Below, piece by piece: positions 39,843 through 49,514 of a stretch of DNA of 64,000 bases. Numbering within the stretch: position 1 is the stretch's first letter; each line of letters begins with the position of its first letter. The position numbers and the translations under genes are program-made. The stretch comes from Fibrobacter sp. (GTDB lineage Bacteria; Fibrobacterota; Fibrobacteria; Fibrobacterales; Fibrobacteraceae). The notes beneath the pieces are model-generated. The model made no database searches and was not told the origin of the DNA. It was given only the letters and a program-made list of their open reading frames with translations. The DNA is taken from positions 1 through 64,000 of the forward strand of contig JAKSIF010000011.1 of NCBI GenBank assembly GCA_024398965.1. Reading direction: 5' to 3'.

Positions 39843-40406
39843 CTATAGTTCAAAGGCAAATCCAAGATCCTTCAAGAGAGGATTCTTGGTGTCCTTTTCG
39901 CTGAGGAGGGGCTCAAAGCCATTACCCACAGGCCATTCAATGCCGATTGCCGGGTCGTTCCAGAACAGGCCGCCTTCATCTGTGGGGTCGTACAGACGAG
40001 TGCACTTGTAGACGAAGGTTGCCGTTTCGCTGAGAACAACGAAGCCGTGTGCAAAGCCTTCGGGAATGTAGAACTGGCGCTTGTTTTCAGCAGAGAGCAC
40101 AACGCCCTCGTACTTACCGAAGGTGGGGCTACCCTTGCGCAGGTCAACGGCTACGTCGTAGACTTCGCCTTCCAACACGCGCACCAGCTTGCCCTGGGGA
40201 TTCTTCTTCTGGAAATGAAGACCGCGGAGAACGCCCTTCTTGGACTTGGATTCATTATCCTGAACAAAGACCATGTCGAGGCCTGCAGCATCGAATTCGG
40301 CCTTGTTGTAGGTTTCCATGAAGTAGCCACGATGGTCACCGTAAACGGTGGGCTCCACGATGGTTACACCTTCGATGGATGTCTTGATAAAATTGAACTT
40401 ACCCAT
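39843..40406 (-). CDS. rfbC: dTDP-4-dehydrorhamnose 3,5-epimerase
   Basis: 187 residues. RmlC cupin signature: VTIVEPTVYGDHRGYFMETY, FVQDNESKSKKGVLRGLHFQ with the catalytic His, GEVYDVAVDLRKGSPTFGKY and IPEGFAHGFVVLSE. Two bases after rfbB. Forms L-rhamnose precursor for surface polysaccharide. Confidence 0.95.
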   Translation of the reverse strand: MGKFNFIKTSIEGVTIVEPTVYGDHRGYFMETYNKAEFDAAGLDMVFVQDNESKSKKGVLRGLHFQKKNPQGKLVRVLEGEVYDVAVDLRKGSPTFGKYEGVVLSAENKRQFYIPEGFAHGFVVLSETATFVYKCTRLYDPTDEGGLFWNDPAIGIEWPVGNGFEPLLSEKDTKNPLLKDLGFAFEL

Positions 40407-40408
40407 GA

Positions 40409-41545
40409 CTACACCTTACCCTTATACATGTTCTCGTAGTACTTTTCGTAATCGCCGCTGGTGATGTTGTCCAGCCATTCCTGATTGTCCAGGTACCACT
40501 TGACGGTCTTCTCGATACCTTCTTCGAATTGCAAAGACGGTTCCCAGCCAAGTTCCTTCTGCAGCTTGGTGCTGTCGATGGCGTAGCGGGCGTCGTGGCC
40601 CAGGCGGTCGGTGACGTAGGTGATCAGGTCAAGGTCTTCGCCCTCGGCGCGGCCAAGAAGCTTATCTACAGTCTTGATCACCACCTTGATGATGTCGATG
40701 TTCTTCCATTCGTTGAAGCCGCCGATGTTGTAGGTTTCGGCAATCTTTCCGTTGTGGAAAATGACATCGATAGCGCGGGCGTGATCTTCGACGAAGAGCC
40801 AGTCACGAACGTTCTCGCCCTTGCCGTAAACCGGCAGCGGCTTCTTGTGACGGATGTTGTTGATGAACAGCGGGATCAACTTTTCCGGGAACTGGTACGG
40901 GCCGTAATTGTTACTGCAGTTGGTCACAATCGTCGGCATGCCGTAAGTATCATGGAAGGCGCGAACGAAATGGTCGGAGCCAGCCTTGGAAGCAGAGTAC
41001 GGGCTATGCGGAGTGTACTTAGTAGTCTCGTAGAAGAAGTCGTCGCCATAAGCCAGGTGATGCTCGGAGCTGGAAGCGGTCGTCGTAAACGGCGGCTCGA
41101 TGCCTTCGGGATGGTTCATCTTCAATGCGCCATAAACTTCGTCGGTAGAAATATGGTAAAAGCGCTTGCCTTCGTACTTTTCGGGCAAAGATTCCCAGTA
41201 GAGTTTTGCGGCTTGAAGCAGAGCCAGAGTGCCCATGACGTTGGTACGGGCGAAGGTGAACGGATCCTTGATGGAACGGTCCACATGGCTTTCGGCAGCC
41301 AGATGGATGATACCATCGATCTTTTCGTCCTGCATCAGCTTGTAGAAAGCGTCGAAGTCGCAGATGTCCATCTTCACGAACTTGTAGTTGGGCTTGCCCT
41401 CGATATCCTTGAGGTTGGCCAAGTTGCCAGCGTAGGTCAGCTTGTCCAGGTTGATGATGTTGTATTCAGGATACTTGTTCACGAACAGGCGCACAACGTG
41501 GCTTCCGATAAAGCCTGCACCACCAGTAATGACGATATTCTTCAT
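40409..41545 (-). CDS. rfbB: dTDP-glucose 4,6-dehydratase
   Basis: 378 residues. SDR fold with ITGGAGFIGSHVVR, HLAAESHVDRSI, STDEVYGAL, the catalytic YSASKAGSDHFVRAF (YxxxK), NNYGPYQFPEKLIPL and RDWLFVEDHARAI. Slightly long due to a loop about residue 150. Second step of dTDP-rhamnose synthesis. Confidence 0.95.
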   Translation of the reverse strand: MKNIVITGGAGFIGSHVVRLFVNKYPEYNIINLDKLTYAGNLANLKDIEGKPNYKFVKMDICDFDAFYKLMQDEKIDGIIHLAAESHVDRSIKDPFTFARTNVMGTLALLQAAKLYWESLPEKYEGKRFYHISTDEVYGALKMNHPEGIEPPFTTTASSSEHHLAYGDDFFYETTKYTPHSPYSASKAGSDHFVRAFHDTYGMPTIVTNCSNNYGPYQFPEKLIPLFINNIRHKKPLPVYGKGENVRDWLFVEDHARAIDVIFHNGKIAETYNIGGFNEWKNIDIIKVVIKTVDKLLGRAEGEDLDLITYVTDRLGHDARYAIDSTKLQKELGWEPSLQFEEGIEKTVKWYLDNQEWLDNITSGDYEKYYENMYKGKV

Positions 41546-41553
41546 AAAGACTC

Positions 41554-42441
41554 CTAGTACCTAATCTTTCCTTCGGCGACCTTGCGCAGGTGCTGACCGT
41601 AAGGGCTCTTGCCATACTTGGCGGCACTTTCCAAAAGTTTTTCCTTGCTGATCCAGCCGTTGATAAAGGCGATTTCTTCAACAGCGGAAATCTGGATACC
41701 CTGACGATTCTCCACCATCTTCACGAACTCACCCGCTTCAATCAGACTGTCCATGGTACCGGTGTCGAGCCAGGCAAAACCGCGACCCAGCAACTTCACA
41801 TCAAGTTCGCCCATGTCCAGATAGGTCTTGTTCAGGTCGGTAATTTCGAGTTCGCCGCGGGCGCTAGGCTTCTGTTCCTTGGCAAACTTGCAAACGCGAT
41901 TGTCGTAAAAATAGAGGCCGGTAATGGCGTAGTTGCTCTTGGGTTCCTTAGGCTTTTCTTCCACAGAAATCACCTTGCCAGCATTATCGAATTCCACAAC
42001 GCCAAAACGTTCCGGATCTTCTACATAATAGCCAAACACACTGGCTCTTCCATTTTCTTCGGCATTCTTGACGGCTGCCTTAAGCAGAGGGCTAAAACCG
42101 TTGCCATAGAAAATGTTGTCGCCAAGAACCATGGCGCAGCAATCGTCACCGATGAATTCCTCGCCCAGAATGAAAGCCTGTGCCAAGCCATCGGGGCTAG
42201 GCTGCACCTTGTAGCTAAGGTTCAGGCCCATAGCGGAACCATCACCCAGCAAGCGTTCAAAGTTGGGCAAATCCGTGGGTGTGGAGATAATCAAGATGTC
42301 GCGGATACCAGCCAGCATCAAGGTGCTCAGCGGGTAGTAGATCATAGGCTTGTCGTAAACAGGCAGAAGCTGCTTACTGGTAACCATGGTCAACGGATAA
42401 AGGCGGGTGCCAGAACCACCGGCAAGTACGATACCTTTCAC
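41554..42441 (-). CDS. rfbA: Glucose-1-phosphate thymidylyltransferase
   Basis: 295 residues. [68 protein letters not shown] and [17 protein letters not shown]. First step of dTDP-rhamnose synthesis, making dTDP-glucose. The rfbABC order is compact; rfbD is not in this cluster. Confidence 0.95.
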   Translation of the reverse strand: MKGIVLAGGSGTRLYPLTMVTSKQLLPVYDKPMIYYPLSTLMLAGIRDILIISTPTDLPNFERLLGDGSAMGLNLSYKVQPSPDGLAQAFILGEEFIGDDCCAMVLGDNIFYGNGFSPLLKAAVKNAEENGRASVFGYYVEDPERFGVVEFDNAGKVISVEEKPKEPKSNYAITGLYFYDNRVCKFAKEQKPSARGELEITDLNKTYLDMGELDVKLLGRGFAWLDTGTMDSLIEAGEFVKMVENRQGIQISAVEEIAFINGWISKEKLLESAAKYGKSPYGQHLRKVAEGKIRY

Positions 42442-42455
42442 TTTCTGCTCCTTAA

Positions 42456-44174
42456 TTACGTAGTCAACTTCTTGTTCACGTGAGCTTCAACCACGTTAAT
42501 GACGTAGTCGCCCAAGTGTTCGCAAGCATTCACCACATCCATGTAATGCACAGACATCTGGTAGTCGTACTTCTTGTCGTTGATGTCTGCAACGTTACGT
42601 TCCTTGAGGCTCTTACGGTAGTTGTTAATTTCGTTTTCGATATTGCGAGAACGGTTATAGTCTGCACCGGGTTTGCCTTCTTCTACATCGATCATGTAGT
42701 CAAGGGCCGTATTGCACAGTTCCACCATGTGGTTGATGTGCTTGTACTGTTCCTCGGTAAAGTCATCCTTGCTGCGGAACTTGTGATTGATGGCGCGGGC
42801 CATGTTGTAGCAGGCATCGCCGATACTTTCCATTTCAGAAATTTCACGAAGCATAGACTGGATCTGGATCTTACTTTCGTTAGAAAGACGTCCTTCGCTG
42901 ACCTGGTTCAGGTACTTTGCGATTTCCACTTCCATGTTATCGCTGATGCCTTCGTACTTTTCGATACGACTGAAGATCTTATTGAATTCATCTTCATCCT
43001 TGGTCGTCAAAAGATCAGGCACCATGTTGAACATCTTCTTGCAACGTTCACCAAAAAGAATGATTTCTTTGCGAGCTTCAAAAAGGGAAAGTTCTGCAGT
43101 ACTAAGAATACCGCCACTAATGAACTTCAAACGGAATTCGTCATCGTCGGCCTTGTCCTTGATAATCTTGCAAATCAAGGTCTCCATGGGCTTGATGAAC
43201 CAGATGAGAATCAGCACGTTGCAGACATTGAACATGGTATGGAAGCCGGCCACAGCGTAGGTAACGCCATCCTGGGCAGCCTTGACATCTTCGGGAGTGG
43301 AAGGCTTAAGGGCGGGGTCAAAGCCCACCAGGCTGCAGACCATATTGATAAAGGGATGGAACACACAAAGGACCCACACCACACCGAACATGTTGAACAG
43401 CAGGTGAGCCAGAGCTGCACGGCGTGCCTGGGTAGAAGCACTGAGTGCCACCACGTTACTGGTAACAGTGGTACCGATGTTCTCGCCCATCACAAGGGCA
43501 ATGCCCTGGTAGATTTCAAGGGCGCCGCTGGAACAAAGAATCAAGGTAATAGCCATGACCGCAGCAGAGGACTGCACGCACATGGTCATGATGCCGCCAA
43601 TCAAGAGGAACAGTAAAGTGCTGCCAAAGCCCCACTGACCGCAGGCCTGCACAAAGTTCTGCACCGCAGGGATATCACCCAAGTGCATGGAAGCACCGGT
43701 GGTTCGCAGCGTAGTAATAGCGAACAGCATGAATGCCAAGCCGAACAGAAATTCACTGAAGCTCTTGGTACCGTTCTTCTTGGAGTAGCTCATGATGATA
43801 CCCAGTACAAAGCAAGGGTACACCAGGTAGAGCATGTCGAACTTGAAACCCAACACCATAATCCAACCGGATATGGTGGTACCGATGTTGGCACCCATAA
43901 TAACAGAAATAGCCTGCTTCAAAGTAAGCAGGCCAGCATTAACGAAGCTCACGGTGAGCACGGTAGTTGCAGTAGAAGACTGGATGGTCGCAGTAACAGC
44001 CGTACCGGTGGCCACACCCATTACGCGGTGTTTAGTCATGGTACCAAGCATTACGCGAAGGCCGTTACCGGTAAGTTTTTGAAGACCTTCGGACATGGTC
44101 TTCATACCAAACATCAAAAGTGCAAGACACCCAAGAAGGGTGAGCACAGCAAGTTTCATGTCCACAGCGGGCAT
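42456..44174 (-). CDS. Na/Pi cotransporter family protein with PhoU-like domain
   Basis: The ATG at 44174 (AGGAA upstream) gives 572 residues. The first about 340 form the NptA/YjbB membrane part with two inverted repeats containing the QSSTATTVL and QSSAAVMAI segments. The last about 210 are PhoU-like helices (LRFE-type, e.g. [38 protein letters not shown]). Expected to move phosphate with sodium. It precedes rfbA by 14 bases and may be the first gene of that transcript. Confidence 0.9.
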   Translation of the reverse strand: MPAVDMKLAVLTLLGCLALLMFGMKTMSEGLQKLTGNGLRVMLGTMTKHRVMGVATGTAVTATIQSSTATTVLTVSFVNAGLLTLKQAISVIMGANIGTTISGWIMVLGFKFDMLYLVYPCFVLGIIMSYSKKNGTKSFSEFLFGLAFMLFAITTLRTTGASMHLGDIPAVQNFVQACGQWGFGSTLLFLLIGGIMTMCVQSSAAVMAITLILCSSGALEIYQGIALVMGENIGTTVTSNVVALSASTQARRAALAHLLFNMFGVVWVLCVFHPFINMVCSLVGFDPALKPSTPEDVKAAQDGVTYAVAGFHTMFNVCNVLILIWFIKPMETLICKIIKDKADDDEFRLKFISGGILSTAELSLFEARKEIILFGERCKKMFNMVPDLLTTKDEDEFNKIFSRIEKYEGISDNMEVEIAKYLNQVSEGRLSNESKIQIQSMLREISEMESIGDACYNMARAINHKFRSKDDFTEEQYKHINHMVELCNTALDYMIDVEEGKPGADYNRSRNIENEINNYRKSLKERNVADINDKKYDYQMSVHYMDVVNACEHLGDYVINVVEAHVNKKLTT

Positions 44175-44325
44175 AGTATTTCCTTTTTCTGGCAAAACAT
44201 GCGCGACATCTTATGAATTGGAGAGTTGTCGCGTCGGCCAGCGTTTGCGCCGCTATCGGATCATCATCACTGCTTTTCAGCTAGTCCGAGCTCACGGCGT
44301 AGTTGTTAATCGATCAATGTACCGC

Positions 44326-44369
44326 CAAATATAGAAAAAGGCGAATAAAGCACAAGAGCTTGCTCTTGT
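44326..44369 (-). promoter_or_regulatory. Promoter of the Na/Pi - rfb transcript, with overlapping palindrome
   Basis: On the minus strand TTG (44353-44355), 19 bases, then TATATTTG (44326-44333). The perfect palindrome ACAAGAG-CTTG-CTCTTGT (44352-44369) covers the TTG element, suggesting an operator. The leader to the start codon is about 150 bases. Confidence 0.5.
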
Positions 44370-44494
44370 ATTTTTGAGCCGCACTATATGCGCTTGAAAA
44401 GCGCCATATAGAAATTGGGTAAAAACTCCGTAAAGGGGGAAGTAAAGAATGAGAAACAAAAGTGACCCGCCTAGCGGGTAGTTTTCTTTAGATC

Positions 44495-44522
44495 AAAAAA
44501 TCCCGGCCGTGCCCGGTCGGGA
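44495..44522 (-). terminator. Terminator after ispF
   Basis: On the minus strand TCCCGACCG-GGCA-CGGCCGGGA followed by six T residues, 40 bases after the ispF stop. A second small ACCCGC/GCGGGT hairpin lies at 44465-44479. Confidence 0.75.
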
Positions 44523-44562
44523 ATATCGAAGGTCTTATACGACCTCTTGGATTCTGAAACGC

Positions 44563-45048
44563 CTACTTGCTTCGGACCATGGCCACTGCTTGGGAGGCAA
44601 TGCCTTCGCCGCGTCCGGTAAAGCCCAGCTTTTCGGTGGTGGTGCCCTTGATGCCGATCTGCTTTACATCAAGGCCAAGGACGCGGGCGATGTTAGCCTT
44701 CATCTGATCCTTGTGGGGATTCACCTTGGGGCGTTCGCACATGACGATGGCATCGATGTTGATGATTTCGTAGCCGGCCTTTGCCACTTCCTCCCCTACC
44801 TTGCGCAGGAGTTCCAGGCTGTCGGCCCCCTTGAAAGCCGGGTCCGTATCCGGGAAGTAGGTCCCGATGTCGCCCAGGCCGGCGGCACCCAGCAGGGCGT
44901 CGCTAATGGCATGGAGCAGCACGTCGGCGTCACTGTGGCCCAGCAGGCCCTTTTCGTAGGGAATATCCACGCCGCCGATAATGCACTTGCGGCCTTCAAC
45001 CAACTTGTGTACGTCAAAACCTATACCAGAACGATAAATCTTATCCAT
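44563..45048 (-). CDS. ispF: 2-C-methyl-D-erythritol 2,4-cyclodiphosphate synthase
   Basis: 161 residues. [10 protein letters not shown] and [20 protein letters not shown] supply the metal-binding Asp/His residues; [12 protein letters not shown] and [19 protein letters not shown] complete the family signature. It makes MEcPP in the non-mevalonate isoprenoid pathway. ispD is not adjacent. Related in pathway to the geranylgeranyl-reductase-like enzyme at the right edge. Confidence 0.95.
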   Translation of the reverse strand: MDKIYRSGIGFDVHKLVEGRKCIIGGVDIPYEKGLLGHSDADVLLHAISDALLGAAGLGDIGTYFPDTDPAFKGADSLELLRKVGEEVAKAGYEIINIDAIVMCERPKVNPHKDQMKANIARVLGLDVKQIGIKGTTTEKLGFTGRGEGIASQAVAMVRSK

Positions 45049-45080
45049 AGTAAACCTCTTTTTTCTGCAATATAACTTTT

Positions 45081-46235
45081 CTACTCAGCAATTTGTGCCG
45101 GTTCCACCATTCTCTTAAAAATTTCATCGGCAATCAATCGCATTCCAAAGTCATTGGGGTGTTTCCGAATAAAATCGGATTCTACTTCATAGGGAATTCC
45201 ATTTTCATCATACAATGTATCTCCTACCTGGGGCATCACCAGATTCCCATACATTGGATAAATCCAGCTAATATCCACGTACTTAATGCCATGTCTTCTT
45301 GCGGCCCTAATACAAGCAGATTCCTTCTTTGCATTAGTCCAATACAGCCCTGAGGTGATTACGTAATCTGCATGGCGCTTACAATATGCGAATAAGGAAT
45401 CAAATCCGGCTTCTAAGACAAGGCTATCCTCATCCTCAGGCATATTTTCTCCGACGCGAACAACAATCACATCAACGCCTTCAAGTTTGTCTTCTACAAC
45501 AGAATCTAGACTAATAGAAAAATCCTTTTCCCAATTTTTTATAGTCACAGCAATCGCCTCCGAAGAGGTATTGTACTTTTTCAGCAGATAATCCATCTGA
45601 TGAACATAGTCAAGTTCCAACTTAGACGCGGCCATTCCCTGCATTGAATTCCAACCAATATCATTAAATGGTTCATGGATGGTTATGCTATTCCCCAAGC
45701 ATGCAACCTTGTGCCGTTCCAAAACATTCAACGCAGGAAGGGAATCCATCCAAGAAAACATATCCCGGATCTGCTGATACTCCGTTTCAACAGCTATGAG
45801 AGAGTCTATTGATTTCTGCGCATTAGACAAAACATCCAACAGGGAATCCTTTGTCAAATCATTTTGCTTTGCGTACTCTTTTATGGAATCTATTATGCAG
45901 GAATCAGCCTGTGAAATGGAGTCATAATAAGTTTGGATAGAATCAATTATAAAAGCATCCCGCAGTGATACAGAATCATGGAATGCCAAGATGGAATCTA
46001 TCGTCAATGAATCTTTTTCTAGATGATATATGGTATCTCTTTCATGATAGTATACGGTATCCCTTTCGTGATAATACACAGTATCCTTTTCATGAAAATA
46101 CACGGTGTCCTTTTCATGATAATCCACGACGATTTTCTCTGGCAAAGCATCTTCCAAGGAAGTGACATTTTCTTCTGAACAACTTGAAAGGAGAAAAACA
46201 ACGCCCAGCAGCAAAAACATTTTCAACAAATTCAT
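45081..46235 (-). CDS. SGNH-type lipoprotein with two sets of peptide repeats
   Basis: The ATG at 46235 gives 384 residues. Lipoprotein signal with lipobox LSSC (Cys19). Residues 39-74 are four near-identical octapeptides of the form YHE-K/R-DTVY. Residues 79-120 contain an 18-residue repeat opening with IDSI ([18 protein letters not shown] and the next copy). Then comes an SGNH-hydrolase-like domain with [15 protein letters not shown] (block I, Asn for Asp), [11 protein letters not shown] (block III) and [14 protein letters not shown] (block V, DxxH order reversed). Such domains deacetylate or cleave esters on glycans. The repeats may form a stalk. Function inferred. Confidence 0.7.
   Translation of the reverse strand: MNLLKMFLLLGVVFLLSSCSEENVTSLEDALPEKIVVDYHEKDTVYFHEKDTVYYHERDTVYYHERDTIYHLEKDSLTIDSILAFHDSVSLRDAFIIDSIQTYYDSISQADSCIIDSIKEYAKQNDLTKDSLLDVLSNAQKSIDSLIAVETEYQQIRDMFSWMDSLPALNVLERHKVACLGNSITIHEPFNDIGWNSMQGMAASKLELDYVHQMDYLLKKYNTSSEAIAVTIKNWEKDFSISLDSVVEDKLEGVDVIVVRVGENMPEDEDSLVLEAGFDSLFAYCKRHADYVITSGLYWTNAKKESACIRAARRHGIKYVDISWIYPMYGNLVMPQVGDTLYDENGIPYEVESDFIRKHPNDFGMRLIADEIFKRMVEPAQIAE
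46014..46121 (-). repeat. 24-bp coding repeats (octapeptide)
   Basis: Four tandem 24-base units, each encoding YHE(K/R)DTVY or a variant, lie within the SGNH lipoprotein gene. The DNA copies are almost identical (TTTCATGATAATA type), so the number may vary between strains. Confidence 0.75.
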
Positions 46236-46251
46236 AACATACAAAATAAGA

Positions 46252-46285
46252 AAAACTCTGGAAAAATCCGGAGCTTTTCTTATTC
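46252..46285 (-). terminator. Terminator-like hairpin upstream of the SGNH gene
   Basis: CTCCGGA...TCCAGAG stem with T-rich sequence following on the minus strand (TTTTTCTTATTTT). It lies right after nuoN and would end the nuo transcript. Confidence 0.6.
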
Positions 46286-46314
46286 TAGAAACCGAATATT
46301 CTGGTTTCTGCCGA

Positions 46315-47787
46315 TTACACAATCAGGGCGAACTTGGGCAGAACGCCAAGAACCAGCAGGATGATTGCTGCAACGGCAACACCGAACTTCAGCAGATAGC
46401 TGAAGGGAGCGCTCTTGGAGCAAACGCACTTGCATTCTGCATCAGCCGGCAGCGGCATGAACAGGGCGTAGGCGATGCGCAGGTAGAACACAGCAGCCAC
46501 CAGAGAAAGTGCAAAGGCGAATGCTGCGAGCCAGCCGAGGTCACCAGCCCATGCCTGAGAGAACAGGCTGAACTTGGCCAGGAAACCTGCTGCAGGCGGA
46601 AGGCCAGCGAGACTTGCCAAGCAGACGGTAACACCCAGTGCCACGAAGGGACGCTTGCGGCCACGACCCTGGATAGCTTCCAAAGTTTCGTTGCGGTCGT
46701 CGCGACCAGCCAGGTAAGCAACGCCTGCGAGAGCGCCTGCGGAACCGATGGCGTAAGTCACCAGGAAGTAGAACATGGCACCCATCTGGACGGTACCGTT
46801 AGCGGCGTAGTTGGGAAGCAACAGGCCGATTACGATAAAGCCAGCGTTCATCACGGCGGAGTAAGCCAAGATGCGGCGGATAGACTTCTGTGCCAGGCCA
46901 CCGAATGCACCGTAGGTAATGGAGAGCACGGCAACGATCACCACCACAAGGTACAGGGCCTTGGACTGGGAACCAATGGTCACCGGTTCAGCAAGGTTCC
47001 AGGCGGCAGCGGTGCCAGCCTTGGTAACCAAGATGCCAAGCCACACGGAAGCGAGAGCGGCAAGAGCGCCAACCTTGACAACAGCGGCCATAAAGCCGGT
47101 CACAGCCACAGAGGCACCGGTGTAGACATCGGCCACCCAGAAGTGGACCGGAGCGGCACCAGCCTTAAAGAGCAGGCCAATGACAGCAAGGAAGGAACCC
47201 AGCACGAACAGGGCTTCACGACCCGGAAGGATGGTTCCGAAGAAGTGGGTGGTACCAGTTGCGCCGTAGACCAGAGCCACGCCGTAGAGGAAGATTGCGC
47301 TGAAGATGGAACCGGAAACGAAGTACTTGAAGGCACCTTCGCTTGCGTTTTCGTTCTTGCGGCGGAGACCAACCAGAGCGTAGATCGGGAAGCTAGCTAG
47401 TTCCATACCCAGGAACAAGGCCAGGAAGTCGATAGCCTGAGTCATGAGCAAGGCACCGACGGTTGCCAACAGCATAAGGCCGTAGGCTTCGCCACCCTTG
47501 AACTTTTCGTGACCCAAGGTCCACTGCATGCCGGCAACACCGAGGAAGCCGCAAAGGACGACTGCGGCACCGAGCAGGCGGCGGACAGGATCCATGGCAT
47601 ACAGGTTAAAGAATGTATCGGAACCTACCAGAGTGTAGGCACCAGCGGCAAGGGCGAGGAACAGGGTTGCAACCCAGGGAAGCACCTTCTGCTTGTTATC
47701 GTCCTTGACAAAGGGTTCTGCAGCCAGGCAGACGAGAGCGCCTGCGGCAACCAGAATGACCGGCAAGAGATTGATGATATTAGCCAT
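46315..47787 (-). CDS. nuoN: NADH-quinone oxidoreductase subunit N
   Basis: 490 residues, about 14 membrane spans, antiporter-like fold. LALFLGMELASFPIYALVGL carries the conserved Glu of TM5; the lysine in GLLFKAGAAPVHFWVADVY is the TM7 residue of this family. Also RILAYSAVMNAGFIVIG. It is a proton-pumping subunit of complex I. Last gene of the operon. Confidence 0.95.
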   Translation of the reverse strand: MANIINLLPVILVAAGALVCLAAEPFVKDDNKQKVLPWVATLFLALAAGAYTLVGSDTFFNLYAMDPVRRLLGAAVVLCGFLGVAGMQWTLGHEKFKGGEAYGLMLLATVGALLMTQAIDFLALFLGMELASFPIYALVGLRRKNENASEGAFKYFVSGSIFSAIFLYGVALVYGATGTTHFFGTILPGREALFVLGSFLAVIGLLFKAGAAPVHFWVADVYTGASVAVTGFMAAVVKVGALAALASVWLGILVTKAGTAAAWNLAEPVTIGSQSKALYLVVVIVAVLSITYGAFGGLAQKSIRRILAYSAVMNAGFIVIGLLLPNYAANGTVQMGAMFYFLVTYAIGSAGALAGVAYLAGRDDRNETLEAIQGRGRKRPFVALGVTVCLASLAGLPPAAGFLAKFSLFSQAWAGDLGWLAAFAFALSLVAAVFYLRIAYALFMPLPADAECKCVCSKSAPFSYLLKFGVAVAAIILLVLGVLPKFALIV

Positions 47788-47789
47788 TG

Positions 47790-49514
47790 TTAGTTACCTC
47801 CTTCTTGAGCGGCAGCCTCAGGAGCGGCTTCAGCATCGGCAGTTTCCATAGCCTTGAGCTGAGCGATCAGGTTTGCGCGTTCCTCATCGCTAAAGCCGTT
47901 TGCCTTCAGGTTTTCGTCCAGCTGCTTGAAGTCTTCTTCAGACATGGGCTGGGCAACTTCGGCAATGTTTTCTTCAGTTTCGTCGGCTGCGGCAGGAGCC
48001 TGAGCAGCAGCTTCCTGAGCGGCAGCGGAAGCCTTGGCTGCTTCCATGCTGGCGTTTGCAGTGGGGCTCATCTTGGCCATGCTTTCGATAGCCTGTTCAT
48101 CGAACAAGTGGAGAGCATTGGTGATGAATGCCGGATGCATACCGAACACCAGGAGCAGAACGCCCATGATGCCGATGGAGGAACCTTCCAGGGCAGTCAT
48201 GCGGGTGCCGGTAACTTCGCACTTCTGTTCACCGAAGATAACCTTCTGAACAAAGCGGAGCATGTAGGCGGCAGACAGGATGATGCAAAGACCAGCAACC
48301 AGAGCGGGCAGCGGACCCATGTCCCAGAGAGACATAAGAACGGTGAATTCACCAACGAAGCCTGCAGTACCCGGAATGGCAAGAGCAAGTACGGCCATGA
48401 AGCCGAACAGGGAGCCGAACACCGGAGTAACACGGGCAAGGCCACCAAGCTTTTCGAGGTCGCGAGTGCCGGTCATGCGTTCGCCGATACCCATGAGCAA
48501 GAACTGGGCGCCAGCGGAAATACCGTGAGCAACCAGGAGCACGAGAACAGCGGGAAGCATTGCTTCGGAGAGGCTGAACACGCCAGCCACAGCGAGACCA
48601 AGGTGACCCATGGAGCTGAAGGCCAAAAGCTTCTTGGCATCCTTAGCACGGAGAGCCATGAGAGCGCCGTAAACAGCAGTCACGAGACCCAGCCACATCA
48701 TGGTACCAACGATATCCATGGAGAGCGGGAAAATCGGGAGAACCCAGGCGATAAAGCCGAACACACCAGCCTTACTCATTGCACCGGTAAGGATTGCAGA
48801 GAGAGGAGCGGGAGCTTCGGAGTAAGAAATTGCCTGCCAGCCGTGGAACGGGAAGATCGGAGTTTTTACCATGAATGCCAGGAGGAAGCTAACGAGAACG
48901 GCCTTCTGGGCAGCGGGATCCATGCTCTGGAGAGCAACGGCCATGGAAAGGAGCAAGGAGTTGTCAGCCTTGGTCAGCATGTACCAAAGAGCCACCATCA
49001 TGGGAGCGGAGCCCACCAGGGTGTAGATGGCAAAGGTCATTGCGGCCTTGGACTTTTCCTTGCCGCCAAAACCGGCAATCAGCACGGCAGCGGGAATCAC
49101 CATGGCTTCGAAGAAGAAGAAGAACAGCACAGCATCGGCAGCCAGGAAGGTACCGTTCATGGCACCCATCAAGGCGAAAATACCGATAGCGAAGTTGCGG
49201 TAGTTCTTGCAGGTGGTGTTACGGGCGGTAATCAAGGCTACCAGAGAAAGACCGGTAGAGAGGAGAACCATCCAGGCTCCAAGACCATGGCTATAGAGAT
49301 AGTAGTAAACCGGACCCTTTGCACCAGGAACCTTGAACCATTCCATAGGTTCGGTAGCCTGGTTGCCGCCGGCGATAAGAGCAACGGACATGCCAAGGAA
49401 GGCAAGGCCGAAGAGGAAGGCCAGTCGAGAAGCGGACTTGGGATCTTCCTTGGAAGTTGCCACCATGAGGATAGCGGCAACGAACGGTGCTAAGACGAGG
49501 AGATGCAGAAGCAT
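47790..49514 (-). CDS. nuoM: NADH-quinone oxidoreductase subunit M with long C-terminal extension
   Basis: 574 residues. Antiporter-like core with FFFFEAMVIPAAVLI, FMVKTPIFPFHGWQ (TM7 Lys), KKLLAFSSMGHLGLAV and MLRFVQKVIFG. From about residue 465 a tail of about 110 residues follows, first Ala-rich (KASAAAQEAAAQAPAAA), then acidic and helical (MSEEDFKQLDENLKANGFSD, EERANLIAQLKAME). This tail is absent from typical NuoM. It would project from the membrane arm, side unknown. Confidence 0.93.
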   Translation of the reverse strand: MLLHLLVLAPFVAAILMVATSKEDPKSASRLAFLFGLAFLGMSVALIAGGNQATEPMEWFKVPGAKGPVYYYLYSHGLGAWMVLLSTGLSLVALITARNTTCKNYRNFAIGIFALMGAMNGTFLAADAVLFFFFFEAMVIPAAVLIAGFGGKEKSKAAMTFAIYTLVGSAPMMVALWYMLTKADNSLLLSMAVALQSMDPAAQKAVLVSFLLAFMVKTPIFPFHGWQAISYSEAPAPLSAILTGAMSKAGVFGFIAWVLPIFPLSMDIVGTMMWLGLVTAVYGALMALRAKDAKKLLAFSSMGHLGLAVAGVFSLSEAMLPAVLVLLVAHGISAGAQFLLMGIGERMTGTRDLEKLGGLARVTPVFGSLFGFMAVLALAIPGTAGFVGEFTVLMSLWDMGPLPALVAGLCIILSAAYMLRFVQKVIFGEQKCEVTGTRMTALEGSSIGIMGVLLLVFGMHPAFITNALHLFDEQAIESMAKMSPTANASMEAAKASAAAQEAAAQAPAAADETEENIAEVAQPMSEEDFKQLDENLKANGFSDEERANLIAQLKAMETADAEAAPEAAAQEGGN

